Assembly (NCBI GenBank): GCA_005879205.1
Contig: VBLD01000278.1
Location: 1-6,337 of the forward strand
Direction: 5' to 3'
Source: Deltaproteobacteria bacterium
GTDB taxonomy: Bacteria > Desulfobacterota > Binatia > DP-6
Length of the DNA: 6,337 nucleotides
Shown: piece after piece, positions 1 to 4,600 of the stretch
Position numbering within the stretch: position 1 is the first letter of the stretch
Layout: each line of letters starts with the position of its first letter
The notes under the pieces: model-generated
The model's input: only the letters and a program-made list of their open reading frames with translations
Databases searched by the model: none
Told to the model about the DNA's origin: nothing
Program-made: the position numbers and the translations under genes

Positions 1-179
1 GCCGCACCGACGTGCGGCCCCCGCGCCAGCTCGGCTTCGGCCTCCGCCTCGCGGGACGGCTCGTCCGCGCCCTCGGCGCATCGCTCACGCTCGTCGGCGG
101 CCCCGACGGCACGACCTGTCACCTCGTCATTCCCGACCTCGCTGCGGCCGACGCTCCACGAGTCGCTTACGGCGGCTGA
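1..179 (+). CDS. Histidine-kinase-like ATPase domain protein, C-terminal fragment (partial at left edge)
   Basis: Reading from base 3 gives 58 codons ending at TGA 177-179. The sequence contains GFGLRLAGRLVRALGASLTL followed by GGPDGTTCHLVIP. This matches the end of a GHKL-type ATPase domain: a glycine-rich G2-like box, an amphipathic helix (RLVRALG), then two strands joined by a GGPDGT turn, as in sensor histidine kinases of the HisKA_2/HWE kind. The stop follows about 15 residues after the last strand, which is normal when the kinase core ends the protein. Everything upstream (dimerisation helix, N and G1 boxes, sensor domain) lies outside the window, so the input signal cannot be told. It is separated from cofG by a hairpin and a possible promoter, so a role in regulating the F420 genes is not implied. 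Identity rests on one short motif region. Confidence 0.65.
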   Translation, partial: RTDVRPPRQLGFGLRLAGRLVRALGASLTLVGGPDGTTCHLVIPDLAAADAPRVAYGG

Positions 180-187
180 GCGTCGGC

Positions 188-219
188 CGCGGCCCCGCGG
201 TCTCTGCGGCCGGGCCGCG
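188..219 (+). terminator. GC-rich hairpin after the kinase gene, possible terminator
   Basis: An 8-bp perfect stem (CGCGGCCC at 188-195 paired with GGGCCGCG at 212-219) encloses a 16-nt loop and starts 9 nt after the kinase stop codon. No T-run follows, so this is not a classical intrinsic terminator. In high-GC genomes such tail-less hairpins at gene ends are common and may help termination or protect the 3' end. Function is inferred from position only. Confidence 0.35.
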
Positions 220-227
220 ATACGTCC

Positions 228-256
228 TTGACACACCCACGGCCCTCCGCTAGCTG
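228..256 (+). promoter_or_regulatory. Candidate sigma70-type promoter for the cof cluster
   Basis: A perfect TTGACA lies at 228-233. With a 17-bp spacer the -10 position falls on TAGCTG (251-256), which matches TATAAT only at the first two bases, so the -10 is weak. Transcription would start around 262, leaving only about 10 nt before the cofG ATG at 272. That would be a very short leader, consistent with the lack of a Shine-Dalgarno sequence there. A small stem (AGCTG 252-256 with CAGCT 262-266) overlaps the same place. The TTGACA could be chance. Confidence 0.35.
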
Positions 257-271
257 CGAGCCAGCTCTTCC

Positions 272-1474
272 ATGCCTCTCCCCGGCTCCCGCGACGGGCC
301 AGCACTGATCGAGGCGCTCGCCAAATCGCTCTCGCGCTGCGACCTGACGCGCGAGGAAGCCACGCGGCTGCTCGAGGAACCGGAGACCATGCACGCGCTG
401 CTCGAGGCCGCCTCGACTCTCCGCGACCGCGCCTGGGGGCGCACGGTCACCTACTCGCCGAAGGCGTTCCTGCCGGTCACGAACCTCTGCCGCGACCGGT
501 GCACGTACTGCACGTTCCGCAAAGATCCGGACGACCCCGATGCCTGGACGATGACCCCCGAGGAGATCGAGGCGTGGTCGCTGCGCGGCCGCGCCCTCGG
601 TTGCAAAGAGGCACTCATGTGCCTCGGTGACAAGCCCGAGCTCGCCTTTGCCAGCTATCGGGATCTGCTCGGCGCGCTCGGCCACCGGACAACGGCCGAC
701 TACGTGCACCGCGCCTGCGAGATCGCCCTTCGCTGCGGCCTCCTGCCGCACACCAACGCCGGGCTCCTCACGCGCGACGAGATGCAGCGGCTGAAGGCCG
801 TGAACGTGAGCCTCGGGCTCATGCTCGAGAACGTCTCGCCGCGGCTCCGCGAGCGCGGCCAGGTACACCAGTGGGCGCCGGACAAGGAGCCCGCGCGGCG
901 CCTGCAGATGCTGCGCGAGGCGGGCGAGCTGCGCATCCCGTTCACCACGGGCCTTCTCATCGGCATCGGCGAGACGCTGGCGGAGCGTGTCGACACCCTG
1001 TTCGCGATCCGCGACCTCCACCGCGCCTACGGCCACGTCCAGGAAGTCATCGTGCAGAACTTTCGCGCCAAGCCGACGATCCGCCTGGCCGACGCGCCCG
1101 AGCCCGGAGCGGCCGACGTGGCGCGTACCGTCGCGGTCGCCCGGCTCGTGCTCGACCCGGACGTCAGCGTCCAGGCGCCGCCCAACCTCTCACCCGCGGA
1201 TCACGCGCTGCTTCTCCGTGCAGGCCTCAACGACTGGGGCGGCATCTCCCCGCTCACCCCCGACTACGTGAATCCGGAGGCTCCGTGGCCCCACGTCGAG
1301 ACCCTCGCGGCGACGTGTCGAGCCGAGGGGTTCGCGCTACGCGAGCGGCTGGCCATCTATCCCGCCTACATCGATCGTCCCGGTTTCCTCGACCCGGCCC
1401 TCCGCCCGCGCGTGGCAGCGCTCGCCGCCCACGCGGGATGGGCGCGTCCGGATGCGGAGGCTCGACCTGCATGA
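272..1474 (+). CDS. cofG: Fo synthase subunit 1 (7,8-didemethyl-8-hydroxy-5-deazariboflavin synthase), CofG
   Basis: This 400-residue radical SAM enzyme works with CofH. CofH joins a tyrosine-derived fragment to 5-amino-6-ribitylaminouracil, and CofG closes the third ring to give Fo, the deazaflavin core of F420. The [4Fe-4S]/SAM motif is visible as LCRDRCTYCTFRKDP, with cysteines 73, 77 and 80 in CX3CX2C spacing. Further CofG signatures follow in order: GCKEALMCLGDKPE (about 110-125), LPHTNAG (about 158), SLGLMLENVSPRL, IPFTTGLLIGIGET (about 224-237), VIVQNFRAKP, VSVQAPPNLSP (about 299-309), NDWGGISPLTPDYVNPEAPWPH and GFLDPALRP near the C-terminus. Length is normal for the family and no segment looks missing. 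ATG 272 is the first usable start, because an in-frame TAG lies at 251-253. No clear ribosome site precedes it. The gene ends in ATGA, the first link of the start/stop chain leading to cofH. Confidence 0.96.
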   Translation: MPLPGSRDGPALIEALAKSLSRCDLTREEATRLLEEPETMHALLEAASTLRDRAWGRTVTYSPKAFLPVTNLCRDRCTYCTFRKDPDDPDAWTMTPEEIEAWSLRGRALGCKEALMCLGDKPELAFASYRDLLGALGHRTTADYVHRACEIALRCGLLPHTNAGLLTRDEMQRLKAVNVSLGLMLENVSPRLRERGQVHQWAPDKEPARRLQMLREAGELRIPFTTGLLIGIGETLAERVDTLFAIRDLHRAYGHVQEVIVQNFRAKPTIRLADAPEPGAADVARTVAVARLVLDPDVSVQAPPNLSPADHALLLRAGLNDWGGISPLTPDYVNPEAPWPHVETLAATCRAEGFALRERLAIYPAYIDRPGFLDPALRPRVAALAAHAGWARPDAEARPA

Positions 1475-1498
1475 GCACGAAGCCATGAGCACGAAGCC
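1471..1498 (+). repeat. Two tandem copies of a 14-bp unit at the cofG/cofH junction
   Basis: The unit ATGAGCACGAAGCC occurs at 1471-1484 and again at 1485-1498, and its first five bases recur at 1499-1503. Three ATGs result (1471, 1485, 1499). Because 14 is not a multiple of three, each lies in a different frame. The first overlaps the cofG stop (ATGA). Each copy encodes the same five-residue peptide, MSTKP, whose TGA overlaps the next ATG (1471-1488 and 1485-1502). The third ATG is cofH. Each unit also carries a weak GAAG a few bases before the following ATG. Removing both copies would leave a plain ATGA overlap between cofG and cofH, so the duplication probably arose at such a junction. Confidence 0.9.
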
Positions 1499-2707
1499 AT
1501 GAGTTGGTTCGACCCGTGGGAGCAGATCGAGCGCGTCGCCCTGAACGACGAGCCGGTCGACCGCGCCCTCGCGCGCGCCGCCCCCGCCGTGCGTGCGATC
1601 CTCGCGCGCGCGCTCGCAGGCCAGGAGCTCAGCGTCGACGAGGCGGAAGCACTCCTCGGCACGACAGGCGACGACCTCGTGGCGCTCGTGCGGACCGCCG
1701 ACACCATACGCGAGACCGACGTGGGCGACGAGGTCACCTACGTGGTGAACCGCAACATCAACTTCACCAACGTCTGCTTCGTGAACTGCCAGTTCTGCGC
1801 CTTCAAGCGCCAGCGCTGGGAGGAGGACGCCTACACCCACGGCATGGACGTGGTCCTCGGCAAGGTGGAGGAGGCGATCGGCCGCGGGGCCACCGAGGTC
1901 TGCATGCAGGGTGGCATCAACCCCGACATGGCCCCGTTCACCTACCGGGACATCCTGGCGGAGATCAAACGGCGCTTCCCCGCGATCCACGTGCACGCCT
2001 TCTCGCCGATGGAGATCATGTACGGTGCCCGCCGGACCAACATGGACTATCCGGCCTACATCGGCATGCTGCGCGACGGCGGCCTCGGCAGCATCCCCGG
2101 CACGGCAGCCGAGATCCTGGACGACGAGGTCCGCGAGATTCTCTCGCACAAGAAGGTCGACGTCCGGACCTGGATCGAGATCATCACCACCGCGCACCGG
2201 CTCGGCGTCCCGACCACGTCGACGGTGATGTACGGCCACGTCGAGACGGCGGGTCACGTCGCGCGGCACCTCGACCTCATGCGGCGCATCCAGAAGGAGA
2301 CCGGCGGCTTCACCGAGTTCGTCCCGCTCGGCTTCATCTGGGAGAACACCAAGCTCTACCACGATGGCAAGGTGACACCGCAGCCGAAGGGTCTCCGGGA
2401 TCTTCGCATCTATGCCACCTGCCGCCTCGTCCTGTCGTGGGTGAAGCTCGGCCATCGGCTCGCACAGCTCTCGCTCCGCGCCGGCTGCAACGACTTCGGC
2501 GGCACGCTCATGGAGGAGAGCATCTCGCGCGAGGCCGGGGCAGACGCGGGCGAGTACACGTCGGCCGAGGAGATCGAGACACTCGTCCGCGGCATGGGCC
2601 GCCGCCCGGTGCAACGCACGACGCTCTACGGCCGCGTCGGCCAGCCCGGCGGCGAAAGCGACCACCTGCGCAGCGACCAGCAGGAGCGTATTGCGCCGAG
2701 CGCGTGA
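1499..2707 (+). CDS. cofH: Fo synthase subunit 2 (tyrosine:5-amino-6-ribitylaminouracil hydroxybenzyl transferase), CofH
   Basis: This 402-residue radical SAM protein is the partner of CofG in Fo synthesis. The cluster motif is VCFVNCQFCAFKR, with cysteines 93, 97 and 100 (CX3CX2C). Other CofH/MqnC-type signatures are YVVNRNINFTN before it, then GATEVCMQGGINPD (about 125-140), IHVHAFSPMEI, GLGSIPGTAAEILDDEVR, TTSTVMYGHVET, FTEFVPLGFI, NDFGGTLMEESIS and RRPVQRTTLYGRV. The PGTAAEILDDEVR and NDFGGTLMEE stretches and the location beside cofG favour CofH over the related menaquinone enzyme MqnC. Residues 309-318 read RLVLSWVKLG. Family members normally have about nine more residues, including N-I-Q, between the L and SWVK, so a short in-frame loss near 2432-2437 is likely. 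If real, it removes a conserved strand and may inactivate the enzyme. The start is the third ATG of the tandem junction. An N-terminal helical region of about 85 residues precedes the iron-sulfur motif. Confidence 0.94.
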   Translation: MSWFDPWEQIERVALNDEPVDRALARAAPAVRAILARALAGQELSVDEAEALLGTTGDDLVALVRTADTIRETDVGDEVTYVVNRNINFTNVCFVNCQFCAFKRQRWEEDAYTHGMDVVLGKVEEAIGRGATEVCMQGGINPDMAPFTYRDILAEIKRRFPAIHVHAFSPMEIMYGARRTNMDYPAYIGMLRDGGLGSIPGTAAEILDDEVREILSHKKVDVRTWIEIITTAHRLGVPTTSTVMYGHVETAGHVARHLDLMRRIQKETGGFTEFVPLGFIWENTKLYHDGKVTPQPKGLRDLRIYATCRLVLSWVKLGHRLAQLSLRAGCNDFGGTLMEESISREAGADAGEYTSAEEIETLVRGMGRRPVQRTTLYGRVGQPGGESDHLRSDQQERIAPSA

Positions 2708-2843
2708 GCAGCCCGCGTACCCCTGACGTGGAAGTGGGAGGCCGACCGCGAGAGCGGTCACGCTGGCCGACCGGGTCCGGGAGCATCGGAGGACCGCAGC
2801 GAGCGGAGCGAGCGAGGACCGCACGGGCCCCCGGAACCGTCTA
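2708..2843 (+). other. Structured, repeat-bearing spacer between cofH and cofD
   Basis: In an otherwise tightly packed cluster this spacer has no convincing gene. It holds a perfect hairpin with a GNRA-type loop: GACCGC (2744-2749), loop GAGA, GCGGTC (2754-2759). It also has two direct repeats that each recur after exactly 25 bp: GGCCGACCG at 2740 and 2765, and GAGGACCGCA at 2789 and 2814. A GAGCGGAGCGAGCGAG stretch lies at 2801-2816. A longer stem is possible between GGTCCGGG (2774-2781) and CCCGGAACC (2830-2838, one bulge). The style resembles a small dispersed repetitive element, but this is only a suspicion. Frame 0 is open from 2727 into cofD without ATG, GTG or TTG. Confidence 0.55.
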
Positions 2844-3714
2844 GTCACGGTCCTGGCAGGTGGCGTCGGCGGCGCGCGGTTCCTGCGCGGTCTCGCCCGC
2901 GTCGTGGAGCCGCGCCGTCTCACCGTCATCGGCAACACCGGCGACGACGAGCAGTTCTTCGGTCTCCACGTCGCCCCGGATCTCGACACGGTCCTCTACA
3001 CGCTCGCCGGGCGCGCCGACCCGGTGCGGGGCTGGGGTCTCGAGCGGGACAGCTTTGCCTGTCTCGGTGCGCTCGGCCGGCTCGGCGAGCCCACCTGGTT
3101 CGCGCTCGGCGACCGCGACCTCGCGACCCATCTCTTCCGCACCGCGCGGCTGCGTGCCGGCTGGCGGCTCTCGCGCGTGACCGCCGCGCTCGCCCGCCTG
3201 CACGGCGTGACGACGCGCATCATCCCCATGACGGACGATCCGGTGCGGACCTTCGTCCACACCGACCGGGGCCGCCACGCCTTCCAGGACTACCTCGTCC
3301 GTCGCCGCGCCCGCGGACGCGTGCGCCGGATCGAGGTCGCCGGGACGCCGCGCGCCCGGCCGGCGCCGGGCGTGCTCGCGGCGCTCGCGGCGACCGATGC
3401 GATCGTCATTGCGCCCTCCAATCCCCTCGTCTCGATCGGCCCCATCCTCGCCGTGGCACCGATCCGCCGTGCGCGGCCCCCTGCATCGGATGCTCCGCGG
3501 ACTCGGGCTCGAAGTGTCGCCCGCCGGTGTCGCCCGGCTCTATCGGGGCCTGGTCGACGTCTTCGTCCTCGACCGGGTGGATGCCGCGTGGGCATCGCGC
3601 GTCGAAGCCCTCGGTTTCCGGACGGTCGTCACCGACACGCTGCTCGCCACGCCCGCCCGGGCGGCGCGCCTTGCCGCCGCCGTCCTGCGTGCGCTAGACC
3701 CGCGACGCCGATGA
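2844..3714 (+). pseudogene. cofD: CofD (Fo 2-phospholactate/PEP transferase), broken: no start codon, internal deletion and frameshift
   Basis: CofD moves the phospholactyl or enolpyruvyl-phosphate group from its GDP-linked donor to Fo, giving F420-0 or the dehydro form. The first part (frame of 2844 to about 3475) shows the conserved N-terminus VTVLAGGVGGARFLRGL, then NTGDD, GLHVAPDLDTVLYTLAG, EPTWFALGDRDLATHL, RIIPMTDDPVRTFV, PGVLAAL and IVIAPSNPLVSIGPILAV. After IRR the frame breaks. CofD-like sequence resumes one frame over from about 3472 (RGPLHRMLRGLGLEVSP, LYRGLVDVFVLDRVD, TVVTDTLL) and stops at TGA 3712-3714. About 20 residues that normally lie between, including the SPI(I/V)GG-type motif, are absent. 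The missing length must be 3n+2 bases to restore the frame, most likely 60-70. The N-terminal motif has no ATG, GTG or TTG ahead of it in frame; the first GTG (2904) lies beyond the glycine-rich motif. Identity is secure. Whether the damage is biological or an assembly error is open. Confidence 0.85.
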
Positions 3715-4469
3715 CGATCGCGGTCATCCCGGTTCCCGGACTGCCCATGGTGCGACCCGGCGACGACCTCCCTCGCCTGCTCGGCGACGCCATCGCGGAA
3801 GCGCGGGTCGGTCTCAAGGAGCACGATGTCGTCGTCGTCTGCCAGAAGGTGGTCTCGAAGGCCGAGGGAGCGGTCGTCTCGCTCGACGACGTCGTCGCCT
3901 CACCGTTCGCCGAGCGGCTGGCCGCACAGACCGAAGGCGGGAAGGACCCGCGCGCGATGGAAGTCGTGCTGCGCGAGACCAAGCGCATCGTTCGGATGGA
4001 CCACGGCCACGTGATCGTCGAGACGCGACACGGCTGGGTGTGCGCCAACGCCGGGGTCGATGAGTCGAACGGCGTCGCACCCGGTGTCCTGACGCTCCTG
4101 CCGCGCGATGCCGACGCCTCGGCGGAGCGACTCCGGGAAGCGCTCGCGAGCCGCTTCGGCGTCGAGCTGGCGGTGGTGGTGACCGACACCTTCGGACGCC
4201 CGTGGCGCGAAGGGCTCGTCGAGGTGGCACTCGGCTGCGCCGGTATGGATCCGCTCCTCGATCTCCGCGGACGCGACGACCTCTCGGGCCGCACGCTCCA
4301 CCATACGGTCGTCGCGCTCGCCGACGAGGTCGCAGCCGCCGCCGGTCTCGTCATGGAGAAGGACAGCGGCGTCGCCGCGGCGATCGTGCGGGGCGTCCGT
4401 TACACGCCGGGCCGGCGCGGTGCCGCGTCCGCCTTCGTCCGCAGGCCCGAATTCGACCTCTTCCGCTAG
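3711..4469 (+). CDS. cofE: Coenzyme F420-0:L-glutamate ligase, CofE
   Basis: This 252-residue enzyme uses GTP to add gamma-linked L-glutamate to F420-0, acting in the cytoplasm as the last step of F420 synthesis. The family landmarks are complete and in order: IPVPGLPMVRPGDDL at the N-terminus, DVVVVCQKVVSKAEG (about 39-53), KDPRAMEVVLRE, VETRHGWVCANAGVDESN (about 103-120), LLPRDADASA, VVVTDTFGRPWREG (about 155-168), VALGCAGMDPLLDLRG, TVVALADEVAAAAGLVM and GVAAAIVRG. Length matches stand-alone CofE proteins. The C-terminal nitroreductase-like domain of actinobacterial FbiB is absent. The ATG at 3711 overlaps the cofD stop as ATGA, so translation was probably coupled to cofD; no separate ribosome site is seen. 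Because of the frame change in cofD, the frame entering from cofD' runs into cofE without a stop from GTG 2904, and a gene caller may wrongly start cofE there. Confidence 0.95.
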   Translation: MTIAVIPVPGLPMVRPGDDLPRLLGDAIAEARVGLKEHDVVVVCQKVVSKAEGAVVSLDDVVASPFAERLAAQTEGGKDPRAMEVVLRETKRIVRMDHGHVIVETRHGWVCANAGVDESNGVAPGVLTLLPRDADASAERLREALASRFGVELAVVVTDTFGRPWREGLVEVALGCAGMDPLLDLRGRDDLSGRTLHHTVVALADEVAAAAGLVMEKDSGVAAAIVRGVRYTPGRRGAASAFVRRPEFDLFR

Positions 4470-4485
4470 AGGACGTACGCCGCCA

Positions 4486-4522
4486 CGGGCCTGCACGATC
4501 GGTCACTCATCGTGCAGGTCTG
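4486..4522 (+). terminator. Strong inverted repeat closing the cof cluster
   Basis: CCTGCACGAT (4490-4499) pairs perfectly with ATCGTGCAGG (4509-4518) around a 9-nt loop. Four further pairs outward, two of them G-U, extend the stem to 14 bp. It starts 17 nt after the cofE stop. No T-run follows. The likeliest role is transcription termination or 3'-end protection for the cof mRNA. A protein-binding operator for the following ATPase gene is an alternative, since DNA-level dyads of this size also serve repressors. Confidence 0.55.
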
Positions 4523-4600
4523 CATGAACGCCCTCGCGTCGGCGCAAGCGATGATGCGCAGCGCGCGGGCATGCCCCTTGCTGCCCCGAACGTCGTTCGT

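Noticed and set aside
167..1036. 289-codon minus-strand open frame opposite cofG
   Set aside because: It is antisense to the conserved CofG iron-sulfur and core motifs and shows no family features of its own.
1499..2707. MqnC (menaquinone futalosine-pathway enzyme) instead of CofH
   Set aside because: MqnC is a close relative, but the PGTAAEILDDEVR stretch, position beside cofG and the following cofD/cofE favour CofH.
1504..2844. 446-codon plus-strand frame overlapping cofH
   Set aside because: Out-of-frame shadow of cofH, very rich in Arg, Pro and His. It ends by chance at the TAG next to cofD.
1337..2989. 550-codon open frame on the minus strand across cofG, cofH and the spacer
   Set aside because: It mirrors two firmly identified radical SAM genes. 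Its sequence is low-complexity Arg/Ala/Gly/Val-rich with no recognisable domain, as expected antisense to high-GC codons.
3470..3711. Programmed ribosomal frameshift in cofD
   Set aside because: No slippery run lies at the junction, and about 20 conserved residues are missing rather than just shifted, so recoding would not restore a full CofD.
4202..4600. Very long N-terminal extension of the ATPase starting inside cofE
   Set aside because: It overlaps cofE out of frame and reads as Arg/Gly-rich nonsense. The ExeA family starts at the MYxxFYGL motif (4601).
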